Notes: generated by a model not told the origin, from the letters alone. A DNA stretch of 25,137 nucleotides from an uncultured Oscillospiraceae bacterium (GCA_934572325.1 CAKTKT010000026.1:1-25137); one strand, 5' to 3'; positions 9,045-15,706 are shown, numbered from the stretch's first letter. Numbers and translations are program-made.

Positions 9045-9073
9045 TTGACAAGCGGCGAAAAAATAGTTATAAT
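9045..9073 (+). promoter_or_regulatory. Consensus sigma-A promoter of rpsU
   Basis: A perfect TTGACA (9045-9050) and a perfect TATAAT (9068-9073) are separated by 17 bp. The -35 box begins 3 nt after the leuS stop codon. The predicted transcript has a leader of about 60 nt before rpsU. This is among the strongest promoters in the window, as expected for a small ribosomal protein gene expressed apart from the long upstream operon. Confidence 0.85.
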
Positions 9074-9107
9074 ACCAACGTTAAACAGCCGATTGTTGGC
9101 CCTTGAA

Positions 9108-9121
9108 GCGCCGCAAGGCGT
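9108..9121 (+). promoter_or_regulatory. GNRA-capped hairpin in the rpsU leader
   Basis: In the short rpsU 5' leader, GCGCC (9108-9112) and GGCGT (9117-9121) form a 5-bp stem (last pair G-U) closed by the tetraloop GCAA (9113-9116). It lies 7-10 nt before the GGAGGGAGGG ribosome-binding region. A longer-range pairing CCAAC (9075-9079) with GTTGG (9095-9099) is also possible. A regulatory role is only inferred. Confidence 0.35.
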
Positions 9122-9141
9122 GTCCGGAGGGAGGGAAATAA

Positions 9142-9327
9142 ATGTCTGAAATATATGTCAAGGAAAACGAGTCTTTGGACAACGCTCTTAAAAGATTCAA
9201 GAGAAGCTGTGCAAAGTCCGGCGTTCTGGCTGACCTGAGAAAGAAAGAATACTATCAGAGCCCCAGCGTCAAGCGCCGCAAAAAGTCCGAAGCCGCGCGC
9301 AAAAATAAAAATAAGCGATACTACTGA
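9142..9327 (+). CDS. rpsU: 30S ribosomal protein S21
   Basis: Small-subunit protein bS21, near the anti-Shine-Dalgarno end of 16S rRNA, which takes part in initiation. The 61-residue protein is typical in size, with the signature of conserved residues ENESLDNALKRFKR and a lysine/arginine-rich C-terminus ending NKNKRYY. A strong GGAGGGAGGG ribosome-binding region precedes ATG 9142. It has its own consensus promoter and a strong terminator, so it is a monocistronic unit. Confidence 0.97.
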   Translation: MSEIYVKENESLDNALKRFKRSCAKSGVLADLRKKEYYQSPSVKRRKKSEAARKNKNKRYY

Positions 9328-9336
9328 TTTAATGCA

Positions 9337-9366
9337 AAAATCCACCGTCTTTTGACGGTGGATTTT
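9337..9366. terminator. Bidirectional terminator between rpsU and the kinase-like gene
   Basis: A 13-bp perfect stem, AAAATCCACCGTC (9337-9349) with GACGGTGGATTTT (9354-9366), is closed by a TTTT loop. The A-rich and T-rich arm ends give a U-run in either transcript, so it can stop both rpsU (plus) and the convergent gene ending at 9393 (minus). Confidence 0.85.
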
Positions 9367-9392
9367 CATATGCGGTCGGTTTGACACGCGCC

Positions 9393-10046
9393 CTATTCCT
9401 CCTTGCTGCTCTCGTTTCTTACGTCTGCGGCTTCCTTGTCCTCGAAGTACTTTTCCGCGTATGCCGCGATGGCGGGAACGACGTCCTTTATCACGATGTT
9501 CGTCGTGTTCACGCACAGGTCGTAGCCCGCGCGGTCGCCCCAGCGCGTGGAGGAGATGAGATCGTGGTTGTCGGCGCGGTTCTTGTCTATCTGGCGGATC
9601 TTGCGCTCAAGCTCGCGGTCGGTGAGGTGCTCGTCGGCGCTGGCGCGGCTGCGGCAGCGGGCGAGCTTCGCGTCCATGCCGGCATAGACGAAAATGCGGA
9701 ACGGCTCGTACATTTCAAGTATGGCGTCCGCGCCGCGCCCGACAATTACGCAGTCGCCCTTTTCGGCGAGACCGCGGATTATCTTGTGCTGGATGCCGAG
9801 TAGCTGCGGGGCGTTGCTGTTGATGAAATAGTTGAGCGAGAGCGTATGGGAAAACGTGAGCGGATAGCTGTAATGCAGGCTGTTGTTGAGCACGTGCTCG
9901 ACATAGCCCGCGTCCATCTCCGCCTCCTTGGCGATCGCGGAAATGATCTCGCGGTCGTAATACTCGATGCCGAGCGCGTCGGCAAGGCGCTTGCCGAGCT
10001 CGCGCCCGCCGCTGCCGAATTCACGGCTGACAGTGACAATGCGCAT
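9393..10046 (-). CDS. Cytidylate-kinase-like family protein
   Basis: A 217-residue P-loop protein of the cytidylate-kinase-like family (Pfam AAA/CMPK-like group), common in Clostridia and not the true Cmk. The N-terminus MRIVTVSREFGSGG followed by RELGKRLADALG is the nucleotide-binding segment of that family. DREII follows, then a helical insertion, VIVGRGADAIL, and an arginine-rich lid region (ARCRSRASADEHLTDRELERKI). The C-terminal part contains GYDLCVNT, typical of the family end. Substrate and role are unknown. The start is ATG at 10046, with GGAAGTG shortly upstream. It is isolated between two terminators, and I could not see a convincing promoter. Confidence 0.85.
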   Translation of the reverse strand: MRIVTVSREFGSGGRELGKRLADALGIEYYDREIISAIAKEAEMDAGYVEHVLNNSLHYSYPLTFSHTLSLNYFINSNAPQLLGIQHKIIRGLAEKGDCVIVGRGADAILEMYEPFRIFVYAGMDAKLARCRSRASADEHLTDRELERKIRQIDKNRADNHDLISSTRWGDRAGYDLCVNTTNIVIKDVVPAIAAYAEKYFEDKEAADVRNESSKEE

Positions 10047-10096
10047 ATGGACACTTCCTTTATGAAAAAATAATTTTTTGACAGAATATCACGGCG

Positions 10097-10125
10097 AAAA
10101 GCCAGCCCGTTGGGGGCTGGCTTTT
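10097..10125 (-). terminator. Terminator downstream of the sortase gene
   Basis: A 12-bp perfect stem, AAAAGCCAGCCC (10097-10108) with GGGCTGGCTTTT (10114-10125), has a 5-nt loop. It lies 9 nt beyond the sortase stop and ends in a T-run on the minus strand, between the sortase and the kinase-like gene. Confidence 0.8.
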
Positions 10126-10133
10126 CATTCACA

Positions 10134-10925
10134 TCAGCCGTCGAGCGCGACGAGCTTGCCCTGCACGACGAAGCGGGCGTTGTCGTATTCGTAGGTGCAG
10201 GTGGACAGCGTGATGACGCGGTCATTCGCCGTGACCTCCACGTCGGAGCTGAAGTCGGACTGACTTTGCATCTTGGTCAGCCATGCGGCGTAATCCTCGG
10301 CGCTGTAAAAGTCGCGGGTGTAGGTGTCGGAATCGTAGTTGCAGATGTAGGAGGTGAACACCTCGATCTTATAGTTCTGCTTGGGCGTGTTGAGGTACAT
10401 CACGGGGTGCTCGTCGTAGTAGCTCTGCTCCTTATAATTGAGGAGCGAGTTGAACATTGAGCCGTCCTTCATGTTGTGCCCATAGACGACGGTGTTCGTG
10501 CCGGAGAAATCCGGACCGCATTCGCAGTCTACAAACAGCGTGCCGCTGGAATTGTACGAGCCGTCGAGCAGGTGGTGCAGATACTCGTTGTTGTCAGAGC
10601 CCTGAGCGACGGGATAGTTTATGACGGTGTCCTTGCTGTAAAGCCAGCCGCATACGTCGCTGTTCTGCGCGAGAAGCTGGTCAAAATCGACCTTGATGGG
10701 GGAGAGCTCCTTGTCCTTCTCCGGCTCGGCGTCCGTCTCGGTGACGGGGGCGGGAGAGGCGGAGGGGGCGTCGGTGGAAACAAACTGCTCGCTCAGCTTA
10801 TTGTATGAGCGCTGCGCGACCCTGTACTCATTGAGCGTGGAGAAGAGCTTGTAGCCGCTGAAGCAGAACACGCCCAGACACACGACGCACAGCACGATGA
10901 GCAGGGTTTTAACGGTCTTATTCAT
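10134..10925 (-). CDS. srtB: Class B sortase
   Basis: Membrane-anchored cysteine transpeptidase that cleaves a C-terminal sorting motif of an exported protein and links it to the cell wall or to another protein. The 263-residue protein has an N-terminal signal anchor (about residues 7-27), a proline/acid-rich linker (about 50-75) and the sortase barrel. Catalytic residues are visible: H150 in VVYGHNMKDGSMF, C243 in TLSTCTYEYD and R251 in ARFVVQGK. The TLSTC motif and the long insertion before it are class B features. CCTCCT at 10936-10941 (AGGAGG on the coding strand) sets the ATG. No substrate with an LPxTG- or NPxTN-like tail is encoded in the window. Confidence 0.93.
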   Translation of the reverse strand: MNKTVKTLLIVLCVVCLGVFCFSGYKLFSTLNEYRVAQRSYNKLSEQFVSTDAPSASPAPVTETDAEPEKDKELSPIKVDFDQLLAQNSDVCGWLYSKDTVINYPVAQGSDNNEYLHHLLDGSYNSSGTLFVDCECGPDFSGTNTVVYGHNMKDGSMFNSLLNYKEQSYYDEHPVMYLNTPKQNYKIEVFTSYICNYDSDTYTRDFYSAEDYAAWLTKMQSQSDFSSDVEVTANDRVITLSTCTYEYDNARFVVQGKLVALDG

Positions 10926-10959
10926 AATAATGTAGCCTCCTGTTGAAACTTACGCAGAC

Positions 10960-10965
10960 ATTATA
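10960..10965 (-). promoter_or_regulatory. Probable -10 box of the sortase promoter
   Basis: On the minus strand a perfect TATAAT lies at 10960-10965, about 35 nt upstream of the sortase ATG. The sequence 17 bp further up (10983-10988, TTCCCT on the minus strand) is a poor -35 match, so the call rests on the -10 box alone. Confidence 0.5.
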
Positions 10966-11040
10966 CCTCATCCGCACAAAAAAGGGAAGAGGGAATTATG
11001 TAAATCTCACTATAAATCTGCCTGTAATATACATAATAGA

Positions 11041-11069
11041 CGCGCCGAAGGCGGTTTTGTTCCGCCGCC
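11041..11069 (-). terminator. Possible weak terminator after the moaC-Dabb unit
   Basis: GGCGG (11050-11054) and CCGCC (11062-11066) can pair around a 7-nt A/T-rich loop, about 30 nt beyond the Dabb gene stop on the minus strand. A second overlapping CGCC/GGCG pairing also exists. There is no proper T-run, so this is a low-confidence site. Confidence 0.25.
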
Positions 11070-11095
11070 ATGGGCGCGGGCGCTCCTGCCGTGTC

Positions 11096-11380
11096 TCACT
11101 CGCAGTCGAAGATAGCCTTCTGCGCGACGCAGCCGCCGAAATCGTCCTTCCAGCGCTTATGCACGGCGGACGCATCCCACGCGCCCAGCGCCTCGCGCGG
11201 CATATGCACGATTATCATGAGATCGTACCGGTTCGGGCGGTCAACGCAGTTTTCGATAAAGCTGTAGCCCTCCACGCCCTCCGGCTTTTCCTCGCCGGCG
11301 AACATCGCGCGTATCTCGCCGTGGAGCGCGCGCTTGTCCGCGACAGCCTCCGTGAACTTTACGATGATGTGGTGCTTCAT
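11096..11380 (-). CDS. Dabb-domain (stress-responsive alpha/beta barrel) protein
   Basis: A 94-residue protein resembling the dimeric alpha/beta-barrel (Dabb) family. It starts MKHHIIVKFTEAV, has a central YDLMIIVHMPREALGAWDAS segment and ends in the family-like HKRWKDDFGGCVAQKAIFDCE. Dabb proteins are small ferredoxin-like dimers of mostly unknown biochemical role. The ATG at 11380 is preceded by GGAGA on the coding strand. It lies 17 nt downstream of moaC on the same strand, so the two are probably co-transcribed. Any functional link to molybdopterin synthesis is unproven. Confidence 0.8.
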   Translation of the reverse strand: MKHHIIVKFTEAVADKRALHGEIRAMFAGEEKPEGVEGYSFIENCVDRPNRYDLMIIVHMPREALGAWDASAVHKRWKDDFGGCVAQKAIFDCE

Positions 11381-11397
11381 GTCCGTCTCTCCTTTTA

Positions 11398-11880
11398 TTA
11401 CCCGTCCTCGCGTAGGAAGTCGCCGTGTACGCCGCCGGTCTTGTGGAGCAGCCGGATGTCGGCGATGACCATATCCTTCTGCACCGCCTTGCACATATCG
11501 TACACCGTCAGCGCCGCCGCGCTCACCGCGCACAGCGCCTCCATCTCCACGCCCGTGCGTCCGGCGCAGGACACCGCCGCGCGTATCTCCACGCTGCACC
11601 GCTCCTCGTCGAGCGAGAGCGAGAGGTCTATCCCGTCAATGAGCACGGGATGGCACATGGGGATAAGCTCCGGCGTGCGCTTTGCGCCCATCACGCCCGC
11701 GAGCTGCGCCACGGTCAGCACATCGCCCTTCTTCATCCCGCCGCTTTTTATGAGCGCGAGCGTCGCCCCGCTGACGAGCACGCGCCCTGCGGCGACTGCC
11801 GTGCGCGCGCTCTCCGGCTTCTCGCCGACATCGACCATTCTGGCTCTGCCCTGATCGTTGAAATGTGTGAAGTCCTGCAT
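11398..11880 (-). CDS. moaC: Cyclic pyranopterin monophosphate synthase MoaC
   Basis: MoaC converts the 3',8-cyclo-GTP product of MoaA into cyclic pyranopterin monophosphate, the first stable intermediate of molybdenum-cofactor synthesis. The 160-residue protein is full length and begins MQDFTHFNDQGRARMVDV. Residues corresponding to the known active site are present: K51, H77 in PMCHP, D128 and K131 in VYDMCKA. The usual C-terminal KSGGKSG stretch reads KTGGVHGDF here. No other moa, moe or mog gene is in the window. Its promoter is embedded in a strong palindrome, and it is divergent from spoIIE. Confidence 0.95.
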   Translation of the reverse strand: MQDFTHFNDQGRARMVDVGEKPESARTAVAAGRVLVSGATLALIKSGGMKKGDVLTVAQLAGVMGAKRTPELIPMCHPVLIDGIDLSLSLDEERCSVEIRAAVSCAGRTGVEMEALCAVSAAALTVYDMCKAVQKDMVIADIRLLHKTGGVHGDFLREDG

Positions 11881-11917
11881 TGCGCACCCTCCCGTGCTCC
11901 GTTATTCTTCGGTAAAA

Positions 11918-11946
11918 ATTATATTCTCCGCGCGGCGCGCTGTCAA
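11918..11946 (-). promoter_or_regulatory. Perfect sigma-A promoter for moaC
   Basis: On the minus strand, TTGACA (11941-11946) and TATAAT (11918-11923) are both perfect and separated by 17 bp. The predicted start near 11911 gives a leader of about 30 nt before the moaC ATG. The -35 box and 13 bp of the spacer lie inside the palindrome at 11928-11965. Confidence 0.8.
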
Positions 11947-11965
11947 GTGACGGCGCGCCGCGCGG
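11928..11965. repeat. 38-bp palindrome overlapping the moaC promoter
   Basis: A 13-bp GC-only arm (11928-11940) is perfectly complementary to 11953-11965. The intervening TGTC (11941-11944) and GACG (11949-11952) extend it to a 17-bp stem with one G-T wobble around AAGT (11945-11948). It covers the -35 box and most of the spacer of the moaC promoter, and it should lie upstream of the moaC transcript start. That fits a DNA operator or cruciform better than an RNA attenuator. On the spoIIE side it lies 125 bp upstream of the start codon. Confidence 0.8.
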
Positions 11966-12018
11966 CGCTTATTTTCGCCCATTTCTCACCGCAAAGAAAT
12001 ATATTTTTACAGCGCGTA

Positions 12019-12051
12019 GCGACAGCCTTCTTTGAATTACATAACTATAAT
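12019..12051 (+). promoter_or_regulatory. Candidate spoIIE promoter with a 21-bp spacer
   Basis: TATAAT is perfect at 12046-12051, 38 bp upstream of spoIIE. The best -35-like element is GCGACA (12019-12024), 21 bp away. In Bacillus, spoIIE and spoIIG use sigma-A promoters with such abnormally wide spacers activated by Spo0A. The GCGACA here resembles the complement of the start of a 0A box (TGTCGAA). The resemblance is partial, so this is a hypothesis. Confidence 0.4.
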
Positions 12052-12089
12052 ATTTATTAACTTATGTAAACCTAAACGGAGGAACGGAA

Positions 12090-14420
12090 ATGCAAATGGG
12101 AGGTCTGGGCAAGCTGGCGGAGCTGACCGGCGCGGCGGCGCACCGGAGGGTCGATCCGCGCTTTTATATGGCGGCGCGGTGCGCGGTATATATGGGGCTG
12201 GGTATGCTGATGTCCTGCGCCCGCGTCGGCGGCGGGGGCGCGCCGCTGGGGATGGCGATGGTGGCGTGCTCCGGCGCGGGGCTGAGCGGCGTGTTCGCGC
12301 TCGTGGGCGCGTCGCTCGGATATGTGCTCAGCGGCGGCGTGGAGTGGGGCATACGCTACATTGCCGCGTCCGTGCTCGTATACACGGCGGCGTTCGTGTT
12401 TCAGGAGCTGAGCGCGTACAAGCGCGATTTTTTCATGCCGTGCGCGTCGGCGGCGGTCATGGCGCTGACGGGCTTTCTCGGCAGCTTTTCCGCCGCGCCG
12501 GGCACGGTGCCGCTCTACGCGGAGCTGTTTCTTGAAACGGCGGTCGCCTTCGGCGGCACGTATTTCTTCCGTGAGGCGCTCTCCAACGCCATGCGTACCA
12601 CGGAGACGGCGGAGCTGCGCCACAGCGTGGCGGCGATGATAATGGCGGCGTGTGCGCTGATGAGCTTCGCGCGCGTGACCGTGGCGGGAGACGTGTCCGT
12701 CGGGCGCGCGGCGGCGCTGGTGCTGGTGATGACCTCGGCGATGAAGGGCGGGATGCTCACGGGCGCGGCGGTCGGCACGGTGCTGGGGCTGGCGATGGAT
12801 ATGTCCTGCGCCGGTGCGCCGTTTTACACGATGGCGTATGCGTTCGCGGGGCTGCTGTCGGGTGTGTTCGGCAGACACGGGCGCGTGATATTCGCGCTGT
12901 CGTTCCTGCTGGGCATGGCGCTGGCGGTCGTCTGCGCGTGGAACGAGGAGCTGTGGATGAGCGTGGGGATAGAGACGGGCAGCGCGTGCGCGGCGTTCAT
13001 GCTGCTGCCGCCGCGCTGGCTGGGCGGCGTGGGGCTGATGCTGCAATACGCCGAGCGCGGCGCGGGCGAATCGGGCTTGCGCCGGTTCGTGGCGGGGCGC
13101 GTGAAAAATCTGAGCGAGGCATACGCGGACCTCTTTGAGACCGTGCGCAAAAACGTGGAGGAGCCGTATAACGACGAGAACATAGCGCGCGTGTTCGACC
13201 GCGCGGCGGACGAGGTGTGCGTCCGCTGCAAGCATAAAAACCGCTGCTGGAACACGGAGTATATGGACACGCTCTCCGCCATGAACGACGCGACCCGCGC
13301 CATGACGGAGCACGGCACGCTCACGCCGCTCGACCTGCCCGGGTACTTCCGCGAGCGCTGCGAGGGGCTGGACGCCTTCGTGGCTGCCGTGAACGGCGAG
13401 CTGAGGGCGCTGTCCTACCGGCGCGCGCTGAGGGCGCATCTCAAGGAGAGCCGGAGCGTCGCGTGGGAGATGTACAGCGACATTGCCGAGGTGCTCTCGC
13501 GTGTGGCGGAGGAGCTGGGCAGTCTCAACGGCTCTGACCCCTTGGCGGAGCGGCGGCTCGTGCGCTATCTCAAAAGTCTGGATATCGACGCGGAGGCTGC
13601 GGTATACCGCGACGGGGGAGGGCGCGTGCGCGTCGTGATAGAGAGCGGGCGGCTCACCCCGCTGACAAAGCACGCGGACTATCTCGAACGGCTCTCCTCC
13701 GTGGTTGGGGTGCGGCTGTGCCTGCCGACGGAGGAGGACGGCGCGCTCTCGCGCCTGACGCTGCTGGAAGCCGAGCCTCTGGCGGTGTCCGTGGGCATCG
13801 CGGCGATGAAAAAGCGCGGGGAGAAGGTCAGCGGCGACAAGGGCACATACTTCAAGACCGACGGGGGCGTGCTGTGCGTCATCCTCTCCGACGGCATGGG
13901 CACGGGCGACGAGGCGGCGCGCGGCAGCGGCGAGGTCGTCGCCATCCTCGAAAAATTTTTGCGCTCCGGCGTTGACCCCGCTGCGGCGATGAAGATACTC
14001 AATTCCGTGATGCTGCTGAAAAGTCAGGATAGCTGGGGGTACGCCACGGTCGATCTGATGTGCGTCGATCTTTTCACCGGCGACACGAGCTTCTATAAAT
14101 ACGGCGCCGCGCCCTCTTACGTCTGCTCGCCCAAGGGCGTGCGCCGCATAAAGGGCGAAACGCTCGCCGCAGGGCTGGACGCGGGGGAGGGCACGTCGCC
14201 GGACATCGTGCGTATGCGCCTCAAGCCGGGGTGCACCGCCGTCATCGCGTCGGACGGCGTGATAGCGGACGCGGACGACGAGTGGGTAAAGAGTCTGCTG
14301 TCAAAGGGCTTCGAGGACATGAAGGCGCTCGCGCGCTCGACGCTGAAGGAGGCGGAAAAGCTCTACGGCGCGAACGACGACATGACGGTCGTCACGGTGC
14401 GGGTGGAGGAGCGCGTATGA
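12090..14420 (+). CDS. spoIIE: Stage II sporulation protein E (serine phosphatase)
   Basis: SpoIIE dephosphorylates the anti-anti-sigma factor SpoIIAA, releasing sigma-F in the forespore, and takes part in polar septum formation. The 776-residue protein has an N-terminal block of about ten membrane segments (about 25-325). A central regulatory region contains the cysteine cluster CVRCKHKNRC (about 371-380). The C-terminal PPM phosphatase domain (about 560-776) shows SGDKGTYFKT, ILSDGMGTGDEAARGS, IASDGVIADADDEW and NDDMTVVTVRV, which supply the metal-binding aspartates. GGAGG at 12078-12082 sets the ATG. Its TGA overlaps the next ATG. This gene identifies the organism as an endospore former, or recently descended from one. 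Confidence 0.96.
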   Translation: MQMGGLGKLAELTGAAAHRRVDPRFYMAARCAVYMGLGMLMSCARVGGGGAPLGMAMVACSGAGLSGVFALVGASLGYVLSGGVEWGIRYIAASVLVYTAAFVFQELSAYKRDFFMPCASAAVMALTGFLGSFSAAPGTVPLYAELFLETAVAFGGTYFFREALSNAMRTTETAELRHSVAAMIMAACALMSFARVTVAGDVSVGRAAALVLVMTSAMKGGMLTGAAVGTVLGLAMDMSCAGAPFYTMAYAFAGLLSGVFGRHGRVIFALSFLLGMALAVVCAWNEELWMSVGIETGSACAAFMLLPPRWLGGVGLMLQYAERGAGESGLRRFVAGRVKNLSEAYADLFETVRKNVEEPYNDENIARVFDRAADEVCVRCKHKNRCWNTEYMDTLSAMNDATRAMTEHGTLTPLDLPGYFRERCEGLDAFVAAVNGELRALSYRRALRAHLKESRSVAWEMYSDIAEVLSRVAEELGSLNGSDPLAERRLVRYLKSLDIDAEAAVYRDGGGRVRVVIESGRLTPLTKHADYLERLSSVVGVRLCLPTEEDGALSRLTLLEAEPLAVSVGIAAMKKRGEKVSGDKGTYFKTDGGVLCVILSDGMGTGDEAARGSGEVVAILEKFLRSGVDPAAAMKILNSVMLLKSQDSWGYATVDLMCVDLFTGDTSFYKYGAAPSYVCSPKGVRRIKGETLAAGLDAGEGTSPDIVRMRLKPGCTAVIASDGVIADADDEWVKSLLSKGFEDMKALARSTLKEAEKLYGANDDMTVVTVRVEERV

Positions 14421-14803
14421 TAGAGAGGATACGCCGCAGTATATTTGAGGTGCTGGACGCAATTTCGGCGCGGCGCTGCCGACGGGAGCGGAAAAAGCCC
14501 CGCCGCGCGCCGCGAGGCGGCGCACTGCGGGGAAATATGCGCAATGTCATCGTTGTGCGCCCGCCGGAGGGGATATTCTCCGAGGCGGTGTTCATCATGC
14601 GCGACGACTATTTCACGCAGTCCGGCGTCAGCCGCGCCGCGCTCATGCGTCAGGCGCGCGAGGCGGCGGAGGAATATACCCGCACGGCGCTGCCGCCTAC
14701 GGAGAGCGCGGGCGGCGCGGCGCTCATCGCGCGGCTGACCGTTTTGCTGCTCATCGCTGCGGCGGCAGCCGCCGTGCTGTGGCTGACGGGGGTGATAGGC
14801 TAG
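14417..14803 (+). CDS. Unknown small membrane protein coupled to spoIIE
   Basis: I do not recognise this 128-residue protein. Its ATG overlaps the spoIIE stop in ATGA, so translation is coupled. The N-terminal 40 residues are very basic (RRCRRERKKPRRAPR). The middle contains NVIVVRPPEGIFSEAVFIMRDDYF and AALMRQAREAAEEY, and the C-terminus is one hydrophobic helix (about residues 106-126) with almost nothing after it, as in tail-anchored proteins. The predicted orientation puts most of the protein in the cytoplasm. Coupling suggests a role at the septum or with SpoIIE, but that is inference. The gene after spoIIE in many Firmicutes, tilS, is not here. Confidence 0.75.
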   Translation: MIERIRRSIFEVLDAISARRCRRERKKPRRAPRGGALRGNMRNVIVVRPPEGIFSEAVFIMRDDYFTQSGVSRAALMRQAREAAEEYTRTALPPTESAGGAALIARLTVLLLIAAAAAAVLWLTGVIG

Positions 14804-14814
14804 GGAAAATCGGA

Positions 14815-15570
14815 TCAGTACACGAATATCTGCACCCATGAAAGCCCGAACTCGTCGTTCGGGGCGACGGACAGCGCCACGCCCGCAGCGTCGGCGTTGA
14901 GGATGAGCGCGCGGTGCCCCTCGGAATCCATGAACGCCTCCATGGCAAGCTCCGCCGTCGGCGGACCGAGCGTGTAGTTCTCGCCCGCCATGGTGCGCGT
15001 TATGCCGAGATCGGCGAACACCGTGACCGCCTCGCGCCCGTCAGGTCGGTTGTGCTGCATATCGTAGTATTCGTTCAGCTCCGCCGCGCGAAGGTCGGCG
15101 GCGGGCTGGACATCGTCGCAGTAATAGACCTCCGTCAGCCCCGCCGCGGCGCGCTCGGCGTTGATGAGGGCGAACATCGTCTTTATCGACTCGTTGCCGG
15201 GGGAGGTGTCTATCGTGGGCGCGGGGTTCGTGACGCGCTCCTCGAACGCGCCGCAGTACACGCACTCGCGCGAATCCAGCCCGTTTGAGGTCGCCGTTGA
15301 GGGCACGACGGTCACCCACTCCCCGAAGAGATGTGCGCACGGTGTGGGCGAGGGGGATAGGGTCGGCACGCCCGACGGCGCGGGGGAGAACGCGGCGGCT
15401 GTGACCTGCCGCGAGACCTCAGCACCCGCGCGCGGCGCGCGCATGGCGCGCAGGGTTTTCACGCCGGAGGCAAACTGCCATGCGGCGAGCACGGCGCAGA
15501 TCAATATGTATATCGCAAGCAGGAGGACGCCGACGGCGTGCCGCCTGCTGTTTTTGCTGTCCAAGCGCAT
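14815..15570 (-). CDS. Membrane-anchored CAP (SCP/YkwD-like) domain protein
   Basis: About 251 residues. An N-terminal signal anchor (about 12-36) precedes a linker and a short cysteine module with CAHLFGEW and RECVYCGAFEERV. This resembles the C-H...W...CxxCG modules common in clostridial surface proteins, though the usual middle TC pair is missing. Residues about 125-251 form a CAP domain, with FALINAERAAAGL, an HNRPDGR segment, AGENYTLG, SEGHRALIL and the final WVQIFVY. CAP proteins are secreted and in Bacillus-type organisms often sporulation- or stress-linked; the biochemical role is unsettled. The start is ATG 15570 or GTG 15573, both served by GGAAGGAAG. It is convergent with the spoIIE unit, 11 nt apart, without a visible terminator. 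Confidence 0.85.
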   Translation of the reverse strand: MRLDSKNSRRHAVGVLLLAIYILICAVLAAWQFASGVKTLRAMRAPRAGAEVSRQVTAAAFSPAPSGVPTLSPSPTPCAHLFGEWVTVVPSTATSNGLDSRECVYCGAFEERVTNPAPTIDTSPGNESIKTMFALINAERAAAGLTEVYYCDDVQPAADLRAAELNEYYDMQHNRPDGREAVTVFADLGITRTMAGENYTLGPPTAELAMEAFMDSEGHRALILNADAAGVALSVAPNDEFGLSWVQIFVY

Positions 15571-15600
15571 CACTTCCTTCCGTGTATGCTGTACGGCTAT

Positions 15601-15609
15601 ACTATATCA
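15601..15609 (-). promoter_or_regulatory. Extended -10 promoter element for the CAP-domain gene
   Basis: On the minus strand TGATATAGT (15601-15609) fits an extended -10 (TGnTATAGT), about 30 nt upstream of the start. No -35 match is visible at 17 bp, which is tolerable for extended -10 promoters. Confidence 0.4.
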
Positions 15610-15644
15610 CACGGAAGAGAATAAAAAAAGAGAGCAGATGTGAA

Positions 15645-15673
15645 TTGAAAAACCCGCGTCGGCATGATATACT
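15645..15673 (+). promoter_or_regulatory. Sigma-A promoter for the phosphohexomutase gene
   Basis: TTGAAA (15645-15650) and TATACT (15668-15673) are separated by 17 bp and placed 33 bp upstream of the ATG at 15707, with a GGAGG ribosome-binding site between. Confidence 0.75.
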
Positions 15674-15706
15674 TTGTTGTAATAACGCGGACGGAGGAAC
15701 GAGAAA

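Noticed and set aside
12032..12051. TTGAAT/TATAAT pair upstream of spoIIE
   Set aside because: The two boxes are only 8 bp apart, too close for any known sigma-A promoter.
12072..13673. 533-residue minus-strand open frame antisense to spoIIE
   Set aside because: It is rich in arginine, histidine and alanine, as expected of a shadow of a GC-rich gene, and the plus strand carries a clear SpoIIE with all motifs.
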